Below are positions 1 through 11,900 of a DNA stretch of 64,000 bases, one piece after another. Numbering within the stretch: the stretch's first letter is position 1; the number at the start of each line of letters is the position of its first letter. This DNA comes from Romanomermis culicivorax (lineage: Eukaryota; Nematoda; Enoplea; Mermithida; Mermithidae). The stretch covers positions 1,240,001-1,304,000 of the forward strand of contig CAWUHX010000007.1 in assembly GCA_963922205.1 (NCBI GenBank). Reading direction: 5' to 3'. The notes under the pieces are model-generated. The model worked only from the letters and a program-made list of their open reading frames with translations, did no database searches and was not told the origin of the DNA. Made by a program: the position numbers and the translations under genes.

Positions 1-1240
1 TTGGCGTCTTTAAGGCACGGGACGGGGTAATTCTTCCTTTCCCCATGTGTTATGAGAAAATTCATTGTTGTATAGGGTATCCATGGACGGGGCTTTAGGT
101 TTGACCTAGATTGGCAGTCGACCAAAGACCTGGGCCGGTTCAGTTTCACGGAGAGTTTCGTTTGGGATGTAAATATCTCACATTTCCTCGCTGTGAAACC
201 GTGAGGACACCGGCGGTGGTCTTGGTGTAGGCAGATTACGCGCATTAGTTGCGGTGGTGGTCGTCGAAATCAACTGTTGCATTTGTTCCGCGAGGGCGGC
301 GAAGCGCGCGTTTGTTGCTTTAGTTTGTTCTTGGATTTCACGCTGAACGCATAATTGTTGGGCCTGAAATTGATCGGAGATGGCGCCGATAATGTGATTA
401 ATCATTTGTACCGTGGGAACATTGTTGGTTATGCATGCGGCAATGGTGCTGAGTTGATCCAACACGTCAGGTGCTTCGATTCAAAAATTATGGTCTTCCT
501 TGGCATTTGCAATTGCTAGGCTGCTGCGGTGGTTGTTTGTCGAAGCGCGGGTGGCGGCTGGGGCCTGGGGTGGTTCAATATTGATGAAGGATTGGGAAGA
601 GTCAGTTCTGGCGACGGTTTGATCATTGTTAGCTTGGGTGGCCCTGCTTAGCGGCGGTATTGGTGATACGGCCGGCGCGTTAGGACAATTGACGGCAGCA
701 ATGAGAGGGTTTTGACTCAGAGACTGCGGGGCTTGTGAACGGCTGTCGCCGTGGTTGTGGGAATGAGCGGTGTTTGCGGTTGTGCAGTCCCGTCCAACGC
801 AGGGATACTAAAAGTAGACAAGGGCGGATTATGGGGCAGGAGGCTTACCATGGGTACCGCTGATTATTGGGCAATATTCTTCGGTCGCAGCAATAGCATC
901 TGATCAAAACTCTAAGTGCGGCGCACAGCTGTGGCGGCATTGGGAGAACTGGATTGTGACGGGAGGCGAGTGAAGTCCGGCGGGGTATGACTTACTTTCA
1001 GCATCTTTTTCCGAAGGGTATAATAACCTTTCCTGAAACCTTGAGCGCAGCTGCGGCGTGGTCGAATTTTGAGGCTTGCTGGTGAGTGGGGTGCAACGCA
1101 ATGGTGGGGAAAGGAAGCGTACTATCCAGACGGTCACCAGTGTTGTATTTGTGATTTTGTTGAATGCTGATGAGTCACAAGCAGGATTGGGATTCCAGGG
1201 TTCGTCCTTAATGTATGTGTTTACCACCCCCACGTTTACC
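1..1240 (-). pseudogene. Decayed retroelement gag-like region
   Basis: Read on the minus strand, this stretch is clearly more GC-rich than the rest of the window and holds two open segments: 1233-904 (109 codons) and 465-178 (95 codons). The second is hydrophilic and Gln/Thr-rich, with a heptad-like helical stretch (residues about 30-65, with Gln, Glu and Arg spaced as in a coiled coil) followed by a Pro-rich end. The same sense continues to the window edge with charged, Pro-containing sequence broken by stops. Composition and layout resemble the N-terminal part of an LTR-retrotransposon gag. No zinc knuckle, protease or reverse transcriptase is visible because the element runs off the left edge. 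Assignment is inference; it could be another repeat-derived protein. Confidence 0.35.
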
Positions 1241-1690
1241 CGATTAACTTAATTACTTGTACTTAAACCCAACACAAATAACCCACCAATCAAGGAATAG
1301 ACACTTTCCTTAATTGTCTCCCTAATTGCCTAAAACCGAAGGAGAAGATTTTCTACCTTTATACTACGCAATAAAAACAAAAGAAACTTACGTACAAAAC
1401 GAGAGACGGGCAAGAAAAATAACAATCGACTCCCACGCACTGGGACGAGCAAAGAAGGTTGCGTGGTGGGAGGCGACGAGTGATGAAAAATAGTGGTGGC
1501 TGGCGTGACGCACGTTTAGTACACAAAACATACAACAATAAAAGAATAATACTAGAGAGAGAGACCAGCACACGCGTACTGACGTGCGCTACATTAAGAC
1601 GGCTGCTAATGGTCCGTGTTGCTCGCTCCACTTGCTACCTGCGGGCCTCATACATACTTTGACAAAATAACAAAAATCGGCGGAAACACA
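1241..1690 (-). other. Possible LTR or leader of the adjacent retroelement remnant
   Basis: This non-coding stretch lies immediately upstream (minus sense) of the gag-like remnant. On the minus strand it contains a TATAAA box (forward 1358-1363 area) and runs of CTCT and CACG. If the neighbour is a retroelement, this is where its 5' LTR and leader would be. No second copy is in the window to prove it. Confidence 0.2.
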
Positions 1691-1756
1691 CTACAACATG
1701 ATCATAAAAAAATCATCTTTACGCCATATTACAATGAAGAATAATTTTTCCCAAAA

Positions 1757-3135
1757 ACACTGTTCGGCGCCGTACAGCATGCAAGTACAGCAGCTACTTA
1801 TGCGCCGTGCAGCGCACCTGCTGGTAGATTATGGACTCGATCGAGATATATTAAAGCATTGCTGCCGCATGCCCGCGTATGGAAAATTTTGAAATTGTCA
1901 GAACAGCCATCAGGCACCATACGGCGTGAAGTATAGCAGCCACTGATCAGGCACCATACGGCATTGTACGGCACCGCGGCGCCGTACGGCGCATGCATAG
2001 AAGTATAGCAGCACAATGTGGTGCGGTACAGCACCGTACGGCGCTGTAATGCCAAGTATAGTAGGCCCTTAAAGGCTCAATTTCGAACAAAAGAATAGCG
2101 AAATTCTCTGCATTTTTTAAACCAGCACCTCATAGTAGAAAATACGACGAAAAATGTTGACTTACGTCAGAGCTGGATCTTTACTTCATCCGAATTACAT
2201 TCTAAACCGAACACATAAAATCTGCATGCTGATTAGGGTTCCGAATGAAACATCCGTACTGATTCTGTCGCAACTTGGCGCCGGTCTCACTTGGACGCCC
2301 GTCTCACTTTGGCGCTCGTCTCACTTTGGCGCCTGTCTTACTTTGGCGCCTTGCTCACTTTGGCGTTCACATGTGCTATATACAGGATCCAGATCTGATC
2401 TGGGTCCGGTCGGACGTGCCCTTTAGGACCCAGATTCAAAGGGGATTCATCCTTTCCCGAGTATTCGGGAAATCGGGACGTTCGGGGAATAGGGACTAAT
2501 GCTTTTTTTTGAGGAAATAGAAAATTTGTTCATTATTCGGGGAATCGGGACCTACGGGGAACATGGACTTTCGGACAATCAGGATATTTGCGGAAAAGGG
2601 ACGTTGGGAGAATAAGGACGCAATCAAAATCTGCGAGTACACTTGCTGTAGGAACATGTTCACACCTACGTTGCATATTCATAATTTTTACACATTAATG
2701 TCTTCATTGCAGATTAAGTGATCAACTTCTTAGTAAATCTTCATTGATAATTTCCGAATCAATTTATATAAATTGATATTTCTTAGCAGTTCAAGAGCTA
2801 TTAATCGTTAGAATGAGAAGCAAATTCAAGAAAGAGCCCAAAATCTTTAGACAAGGCTTTTTGCAAGCCTCTATCTGCACCGTGCAGGAATGATTGATTT
2901 CATTTTTCTTTTGCCTTTTTATTTTTTCGATTTTTTCATCTTTTTCGCATTTTTTGTATTTCACATTTGTCAAGACGAGCATTACGCATTTTTTGACAAG
3001 AGCAAAATCCAAAAGTAAATAGGCGGCGCCGTAGGGCGCCGCGCGGTACCGTGCAGTGAAGTATGACAAGGCACTGCGCGGCGCCGCGTGGTACCGCTTG
3101 TTAGTATGAATAGAAAAAGCGGCGCCGCACTGTTA
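1757..3135. repeat. GC-rich GGCGCC fold-back repeat, composite copy
   Basis: Both ends (about 1757-2071 and 3018-3135) are packed with GGCGCC, GTACGGC and GAAGTAT motifs in an otherwise AT-rich region. Between them lie a short CACTTTGGCGCC tandem array (2276-2370), CGGGGAATCGGGAC-type repeats (2450-2630), a conserved AT-rich block (2653-2780) and a T-rich block (2890-3010). The same blocks occur in the 21712-23612 element, partly inverted, so this is another copy of that fold-back family, perhaps two adjoining truncated copies. The ORFs crossing it are low-complexity and not credible genes. Confidence 0.7.
2276..2370 (+). repeat. Short tandem array, about 17-bp unit
   Basis: About five imperfect copies of GTCTCACTTTGGCGCC, inside the GC-rich fold-back repeat. 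Confidence 0.75.
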
Positions 3136-4580
3136 TAACATAGAAAGCTGAGGAAGTTTCTCGATATAACGTATTGGTGGAGATAAAACCTTCTGGTAAT
3201 GATAGAGGACATCTTCTCTGTACATAATACGCTAATAACTCCTTTTTCAAAAAAATTGACAGAACCTTCTGGCACTAAGCGGATGATATATTGTGAGGGA
3301 GTAAAGCTGAAGCTTAAGATGCAGCTTAACTTTTTGGGTATAAAGGTGCATTGTGCATACTTTACACGGAGACTTTTTATTTAGATGTCGACCCTTTTCT
3401 TGCAATGACTTCCCCATCATAAAAAATCTTTTTTCGTTTTAGAATAGTTTTTTGACAATTATTTCGGCTCGATTTTTGCCACCTGCTACGAAATGCATAA
3501 CCTAGCACCACGTGAAAAAATCGATAAAAAATTAATGATAATTGGGTGAAACCAAAACAGAAGCACCATAAAACGTTTCCGCTTACAGTGCCGTATAACC
3601 ATAGCCCTTTAGCATTAATGAATGTTCGGAAAACCACTAAACGCGACTTTTTCCTAATTGGTATAGACCATCGTGTTTTAGTACTAATCCTAAATAAGGA
3701 CGATAATTAGAAATCACTAGCAAAACGATATTGATCATCGTGTTTCAGTCTAGTTATGATTACAAGTTGTCTTTGTTTAGTCAGCGGTAAAACTAGTGAC
3801 TGGCAACTTCCATTCTGCTTTTAACGGTTTTCTGTGATGATAGGCCTTAAAGGAAAATAGAGAATTCGCAATTGGCACCCTCCCAATCTTGCTAGGTTTA
3901 TCACTTTGAATTCACAATACGCTATTCAATACTACTAGAATACAGGAAATCAAACTTGAAGCAGCGCGAAAAAACAGTGAGCTCCAATGGTTTCCAAGTT
4001 TGTAAGCAGCTGGAAAAGATGCAGGTTTAGAAGGATTCGAATTGTAAATTTTTAAGAAAAGGAGCAACCCACACCTCCACTCGCAGTTCTCATTGTCTCA
4101 AGTCTCTACCGATTAGTTAACCGAGGGCTTAACCTAAGAAACTGCATGCTTCTGCCAAACTTTACTGTAGATGTGAAACTAGTTGACTTTAAGTTTCATA
4201 TAAAAGTACAACTGGCGGAACAGTGGCACATCAAGAAAGATTATGACAGTGTGTGAGGATTCAGTTTTTTTATTAGAATCATCGGGTGCACTTTACATGT
4301 CACGATAATTTTCATGATAATGGACTATAAAGAAATGCACATGAAAAAACAAAAATGACATTTTTATACAAATTCGTAAGTAGCTAGTTTTCTTCTACTT
4401 TTTCTCCTTTTCGTTTGATCTGATCGTATGTGACAAATTTTTCGCTAAAAGATGATGGTGAATAACGTTTAGTAATATCATGACTGGCACTAATCATTAG
4501 CATGCTTCATGTTATTTAAGTGTACCCTAAACAACCTACCAGCGGTTAATGGCAGGTCCTCAATGGGCTTCACCTTGACG
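3136..4580. other. Non-coding; no feature recognised
   Basis: AT-rich sequence with stops in all frames. ORFs of 61-97 codons at 3199-3384 (+) and 2982-3275 and 3377-3637 (-) have no recognisable motif and are treated as chance. Confidence 0.6.
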
Positions 4581-5180
4581 CAATATAAATAGTGACACGA
4601 GTAAAGCACTTTAGGAGAAAATCCACGGATGCTCAAACGGAGTAGGTCACGATTCCGAACAGATCGACGATATCAGACAGATTTTCTGTCTAATTTTATT
4701 TGGACTAGACGAAAAAAATACAAAGTGAGAAACATTGGCAACGTTCGATACCCTCGCGTCTACCAAAAAACTCGCAACCCGAACCCGCTGGCCTGGCCAA
4801 ACAAAATTACCAAAAAGTACTGAAAAATGAAAAACGCAGACGTTTGAAGACGCCCAAAAACACTACCTAAATCAGTACGAGACGTTGGTCAAGAAAATCA
4901 TGATGGAAAAGATATCTTTCGTTGCTCAAACGATGTTTTTGTTCATATGCAAGACGAGCCAAAAGATTCAGAACCAAAAATGAATCGAACACAAATCTTG
5001 AAACGAAAATAACCTAGTCTAGAAATAAGATGGTAAATGCAGAGCCAAAGGTCAGACGAATTGACCCTTTGACACGAAGGCCATAAATGAAACATTTTTC
5101 GAAATTAGTCTTAACGATGCAAAAGATTTTTATACGAATGAAAAACCTGTGTCGTAAGTCAGCACCTCTTTTCACACAAC
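4581..5180 (+). pseudogene. Possible decayed ORF of unknown origin
   Basis: A TATAAATA-like box at about 4583 is followed by an ATG at 4629 that opens 64 codons of strongly basic sequence (many Arg, Lys, Asn and Tyr). Gene-like charged sequence then continues in shifting frames to about 5170, with several stops. The GC content is slightly above the flanks. No family was recognised. It may be a decayed gene or retroelement fragment, or simply basic low-complexity sequence. Confidence 0.2.
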
Positions 5181-6970
5181 TTGAAATAAACGGCCGACGA
5201 AAAATTCTAATTTGTGCTACACGATGAAATCATCATTTTTCCCTCATGTTTTGTCGTTTGCGTCCTGCGTTTTCAATCGCTGAAATTACACTACAGTATC
5301 CTTGACATTTTCAAATTGTCGGTCAACCCCTGGGAATGGCTTTTACCCCCGCTACCAGATTACCCCATAACATGTGGGAAGCTCACTATTCTTTGATTAA
5401 GTTTAAATAAATTGTGTGGCTTCTGTAATATCATTGACATCTCACTGGAAAATAATGATGACAAAAAACCTATTTTTCCCCAGAAAAGTCTCTTGTTTTG
5501 GAAAGCACCCAAACGCTCAGTCGTTGTTTACGTGGATTTTGTGCGTTTTTTATCGTAACACTATCACTGGCATCGAAAACTCTCAAAATCAAGGTAAAAA
5601 AATTGTAATTTTCCAGAATGTGTCCTCATTTCGTTAGGTACAGCGGAATAAATGCTCTACAAAGAATGTATTACGGAGTGTTAGCAGGGTCTGTCACTAC
5701 TATATATGTCCTAGAGAAAGCGGCACGAAATCGGAGCCGAAGATATGCGAAAAAGATATTTTCCAGCAAAAATATCAGTTAAAGTTCAATTAAGAATCTA
5801 GAATTTCAGTTGAATGAGAATAATGAAAACAGACTGGATAAATATTGAACACCAACGAAAATCTCGCACTTAACGTTTGGACATCCAAGAATAAGATTTC
5901 AAAACGTTCTCATAACCATCGTAGCTAGCACGTTAGTGCTAGACTACAATATGCTTCGTTTTGGGCACGCCGATTTTCACGTTTAAGGCAAGATTTCTAA
6001 AAAACTATAAGACATCCAAAGCTGAAATTTGGTAACAATATGGAACTCAATGCGGGCTACAATATGGTATTACTTAGAATACTGTAGACATACTGTAGCT
6101 AAAGTTATGAGACAAACTAGACTACTTTTTTGCCACCTTTTCATAACTAACGATTATTCTAATCGATTAGCTCGATTGTGGTATTAGTATCTTCAGTAGG
6201 GTCATATCTCGGGACCACCACGAAATTTTTTCGAAATATGCAAATGCGACCTTATTTCAGTGTAAAGAAAAATCTCAAAACTCCGACCAAGAATAACTTT
6301 GCGAATATTTAGTCTTTCTAGACGATTCTTGTTCCGTTGGATGCAGCTCCTCGAGTTGTACAAGATGCTGACTGGCGGTTTGAAAATTTGCAGTGTAAAC
6401 TTAATTATTATAGAAAATATGCAAATTTGGTCGAGTTGGGGTAGATGACCGCACAAATATCTCTAGTTGTATAAGTCGTAGAAAGCTAATTTTTTTTTGT
6501 TCGATAGCTGAATAAAATGCCCAGAGTAAATCACCTTAACATCTAGTATGTACAGTGTAAAGAAAGTGAAAACAAAGCGAAATTGTCCATTTAAAAAATT
6601 CTTTTGCGATTTTCAAATCTTTTGTTGCACCATTGAAACGAGCTTCTTTTTCTACCCCCCCCCCCCAGTTTTGATATTTGTTTTTTGTAAAAATGTATAG
6701 TACGTTAGAAATTTGCATAAATGTTGTTTACAAGATTTTTTCGATTCATCGATTTTAAGTAGCGTCGTTGCAAAGAGCGTAATTTGTTGTCCCTGATGCA
6801 TATTTTTGTTTTTCGAAATATCTCAACATACGCTAAAAATTTGCATAAATGATATATGCCAAAAAATGTAAAATTCGCCACATTTTAGTGGCGTTCGTAC
6901 TATACTTCGAAAATACACTTTTTCGGTAAAGAATTTTTTACACCTTCCTTGCAGGAGCTTGAAAGTACGA
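5181..6970. other. Non-coding; no feature recognised
   Basis: AT-rich with dense stops. A run of 13 C residues lies at about 6655-6667. The short ORFs at 5214, 5416, 6202 (-) and 6536 (-) show no motif. Confidence 0.6.
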
Positions 6971-8088
6971 TATTTATCTGAAAATGTCAGGAAATGGCAA
7001 AAAGGAGAATATGTTTTTCCTTTTTGCTTGTTTCACTGGCTTAAAAGTTCGATATTAGGCCTCCCAATCATTTCATTTCAGCAAAATTCTAACTGAAAAA
7101 AATTTTTCATTTTCTGAGAAACATATACGCGCCCAGTTTTTTAAAAGACAAAACGTTTTTAAGCCTCTGCGCATGAAATTCACTTGTCTTATAGCAATTT
7201 TTACAAATTACATGATTACTGTATGTACAATACATACTTCGTTCTCATGATAGAACACACGTGATGCCTCTAACTGCATGTATAAAATTTATTACAGGCT
7301 TGTACAAAAAAAGTGCTATAATTGACAAAAACTATACAGAACAATAACCATTCTCTGATACTAGGAAGTGGCAAAAGATGAATATGTTTCTCCTTGTCCC
7401 ATATTTCACTGAGCATAATACTATACTTCGTTTCCGAGAACCTGTTTGTAAACTCACCGTATTCTTGATTCATACGTATTGTTTTTTCCGAGTTTAAAAC
7501 GCGGGAATCTAAATTTCTAATACGATTAATGCTAGTTTAAACTCATTTGAAACTATACTTTAGATAATTTTACTCAAATAATGTTCGCCAGTCTCCCAAA
7601 AATCGCCGTCAACAAAAATTTTGCTGTTTACCAGCAATTAATTTTTCGAATTTGTTTCAAATTGTGTAAATTCGTTGTCTTGCGAATCAGGAATACTGTG
7701 GGTTTACCACCTGCTTTTCGGAAACAAGGTATAGGCCACTGCATTGTATACAGTAATGAAAAATTCTAACAAAGAATGGCACATAAGTAATTACAAAGAT
7801 TTCGGGTTTTTCATTAAACCAAAGTTTTTTCTTCTGTAAAAATCAACTTTAATAACTGATACTGAAATTTTTCAAAGATTTGTCCATTTTTGCGCAGAGG
7901 CATTTTCAGAAATGACTAAAAAACTGGGCGCGTATATGTTTCTCAGAAAATGAAAAATTTTTTTCAGTTAGAGTTTTGCTGAAATGAAATGATGGGGAGG
8001 CCTAATATCGAACTTTTAAGCCAGTGAAACAAGCAAAAAGGAAAAACATATTCTCCTTTTTGCCATTTCCTGCCATTTTCAGATAAAT
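6971..8088. mobile_element. Non-autonomous element with about 175-bp near-identical inverted repeats
   Basis: The left arm (about 6971-7147) and right arm (about 7913-8088) are inverted copies of each other and differ at only a few positions by eye. They begin TTTATCTGAAAATG and end near ACGCGCCCAGTTTTTTA. The roughly 765-bp core has only short ORFs (7270-7473 minus, 7581-7769 plus) without recognisable domains. This is the structure of a MITE-like DNA element. The very similar arms suggest recent insertion or gene conversion. Confidence 0.85.
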
Positions 8089-8968
8089 CGAGTAAGAAAC
8101 AAAATACAATAAAGTAGGAAAAAAACGTTTCAATCCTATCTACTCATGGGAAAATGTCAAAATATTTTGGAGAAATCTATTAGATCGTTGCAGATTCGCA
8201 AAAAGCTGCTCACCTCCCGTACAAAACATAATCGAGAAAGTTAGCCTGCACCTAGAGCTCCCGCCGGGGTGTACTTCAAGTCCCTTTGATGAAAGAGGCC
8301 CAATAAATTGTCTTTTAGCAGATGAAGTAAAGCATCAAATTTTTATTCTCCAAACTAGATTCCTGTGAACTAAAATTTTCTAATGGAAATTATTCTGTAA
8401 GTCTGCTTCAAAACCCCAATAAATTTTTCTTGTTTTATTCATTGGATTAATTACTGTTGAGCTACTGATACAATTTTTGATTGATTGGGTAGATAAAAAC
8501 AGTACTTCAAAGGTTCTTATTGTTATTTCTTCTTGATCTGTAGAAAAAAAACAAAAATATACTGACATGAGAAGTGTTGGTGTAAAGCTTTCACTGTAGA
8601 ATTTCTGGCTAAAAAAAATTTTGCGAACTGAAGTCACAATTTTTTAGTTCAATATGATATGTCTTTTTCCAAAAAATGAAAACATTATAAATATTCTTTT
8701 GACAAAAACAGACTAAGTTTAATGCTTTTCGTGTCAATAACTCTCATCCGACTTAATTTTTTATTTCAAGTTGCACTAAAACGGACGACAATACCTCCAG
8801 GGTTGTCTTACCCAACACAGCTTTTTTCCTTATCGCAACTAAATTTCCCTACGAATAAACTGGGTCTTCCAAGGTTAGCATTTTTGGTAATGAAAAATTT
8901 TTTTGTGATAAGAAAGACAAAAAGTCTCTGAACAATTTTTCAATTTTAAAAATATTTGACAAACAATA
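8089..8968. other. Intergenic region upstream of TTL gene A
   Basis: No gene seen. It holds a short decayed copy of the AGCTGCAGCTTAAC fold-back family (about 8230-8303, ending TTTGATGAAAGAGGCCC). The promoter of TTL gene A must lie near its right end; I see no convincing TATA box. Confidence 0.5.
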
Positions 8969-11900
8969 ATGGAGAAAATTGCTCAATTTTCAATCATATT
9001 GTGCAGTTTGTTCGCTGTTGGAGAAGGCGCTCAACAATGTATGGCCATTCAAGGGAGGGTCCGGTGCGGATTAGGACCGACACCGGCTCAACAATCGCCA
9101 ATTTTCGTCACGTTAATCGACGTGGATGAAGGTAAGATGTTCAAGTATCTATTTTAATGTTACTGCATTAAAGACTAATCAGTTTTTCATGTTTTATTGG
9201 ATTTTGAATTTTGTCCGAAAAAATAAAGTATGTGATGGTATGAAAAATTTGTAGTCACTCTGTGGAGGTAATGGATCATAATGTAAAATGCTTTACCGCC
9301 ATACCTGGACATTTGAATCAGGTCTATGAGATCAAATGGATAATTTTTATAAACGTACAAAATTACTGATTACATGAAAGTTTGGGTTTTCCTGAAAATT
9401 TTAATTCTTCTTTGTTTGCAAGCTGCCGAAGGAAATAGAATCTTCATAGATAATGATATCATTCGATTCTTTAACGCGGTATTTGCCCTAAATTTGTCGA
9501 TTTGTCCGTAATCCCTCAAAAATTAATCCACGAAAAACAACAAAAATTAGTGGATTTGCGTTAAGCAGTATTAAACAGTTTAGGAATTTCGAGAAATTTC
9601 CATATCGAACCTCAGATCTCCTTTGGTTACTGTAAGGTAGTATGTTTAGGCGGGCCAGTTTACCGGACCACCCTGTGTTGGGTTGGTGCAAAAAAGAATT
9701 ACCTATCTCATCTCGTTAGTTATAATAATGTTTCTTTGTAAATCCATTTCTTGAGTAATTCATCCAACCAAGACACCCTATGTTTCCCACAATGAAATCC
9801 TCTGCCATGAAATTCCAGTTATGCATGCATACTGAATATAAATTTTGCATAAGTATTCTAAATTTATGACGTTCAGTAGTAAAGTTCTACTCTGCTAAAG
9901 CGCGAAAAATAATCCAAACCAATGCACAAGTTTAAAAACTGCCAGTAGGGGTCATTTTTCAGACCTTTTAAAGATGTACTTCGAGAAATGAAATCAAATG
10001 TCCACTCATCAATAAAAACTATTTCTCATAGATCTCACATCAGTGGTGCTATTGATAGTTCAACATGATCACGCACACATAAGTTCGGTATATGCTTCAT
10101 CACGCGCATCCTCAGAAATTGCGCATAAAACCTACAAACTGTAATTTGGGCCACCCGGACATTTCAACCTAGCACGCACACATACAGAGCATAGAAAAGT
10201 TGATATTCTACAAAAAACCGTAGGTGACAAATCTCAAGTAATTGCAGCTAATGCCGGGTAAAAAAGATTTCCGGCGAAACTTCATTTCGAACAAAAAAAT
10301 CAGGGAAGATAATTTGTCTTATAATCCGGGTAAGTTTGAGAACCGTTCGTGCATGTACAATTCAGGTTCACAAGCCAAAAAAAGAGCGAAAATTACACGC
10401 ATGCTGTGTAGAACATTGTCTGGTGGTTAAATACCATGTGCTATGTACAAGCATTAACTTAAATCACTTGAAAGTTGCCTCAAAGATAACCAACATTACT
10501 GAAATCTTCAAAACATGCGACTGTAAAGCGATCTTCCAGTGCAATAGTGCAAAACGAAGGAATAGGATCGAACCAACTTAACTTGTGTTGTACACTCCTT
10601 AGAAATTTAACAACTACATAATAAGTAGAAAAGCATTTTACTGTAAACAAAAACGAAAATGAGTTTTCGCTGAATTGGTAATATTCCACGGAGTTTTTAA
10701 GGCTTTTAGCTATCTTCTCGATAAACTCTCTTGGGTTTGATTGCGCGGATATTCACCAAAACTTCTTGGGAAGAAAACAGCTAGGTGTGTGAAATAATCA
10801 GATCGAAAGCTAATCTGTGATGCAATCCTATTTGGCTGATTAATTGAGCATAATATGAAATAGAGACACAAGGTTTTTACTATGATTTTTTCAGTGTGTT
10901 CAATTATAGGTTGTTTTTCTCAAAATGCTTTCAAATAAAGAATCTGGAAAGCAAGTACTATTTCATATTTCAAGCATTTTCTACCGAGCCGTAAACCATA
11001 TGGAACTGAAGATTTGTAACAAAATTCTACTAACGCTAAGTATTTTTTTAAGCAAAAATTTTTTGCCGTAAAAGGTTCATGTAGAAGATCTTGAGTTCAC
11101 CTCATATATGTGTCATTTTTCGTTTGAGAAGCATTTTATAAAAAACAGACTCTAGAATATAAGCTCCCCTTGATACCTTAACATCTCTCCTCTCATTAGC
11201 CAAAAACACATCTACAAATCTTTCCGACCAGTCAGATTTTATAGTACCCTTATCCGAATAGATGAATTAACATCTAAAATGTTGACCTAGCACATAATAG
11301 AACAACAAAATGAATAATGTTACGCTTGTAATTATTTTCCGTTTGCTTTGTTTACGCTAGAATTTGCATGAATGTGGTAAAAAACGGAAACTTTGTCTGT
11401 ATCCGATATCAGCAACCATTGGAGAATATTCAGTGGCAAAATATGCACTCGATACATCAATTTTAAAACTGCAATAATGATAATGTGACATATCTAATTC
11501 GCCCAACTTGCATTTCTTGATTTGGACCAAGTTTCCTACAGTGAGTGGAGTATCAACTCGACTTACGGACCTACGTGAAGCTGACTAAGTATATCCATTC
11601 TGCCTTCAGCTGTCTGACGACAGAGGGTCTTCAAGTGTAAATTCAAAATATTTAAATGTTATAGTGCATTGGATAGCCCAAAGACATACGAGTAATGTTA
11701 TACTAATTTTTCTGCTCATAGGTCATATTTATACTATAATTCCGATAATTTTAGTCTACATTGATAAGTCGCGTATGCCCGATCTCGGCAACGGAGAAAG
11801 TTTTAAAAATGCTGAGTCACGCATTAGACAGACAATTTTTGATCACTAGAGTAATATCCATTAGAAAAAACGTTCATCCCTGTATGAAATTACACAATTT

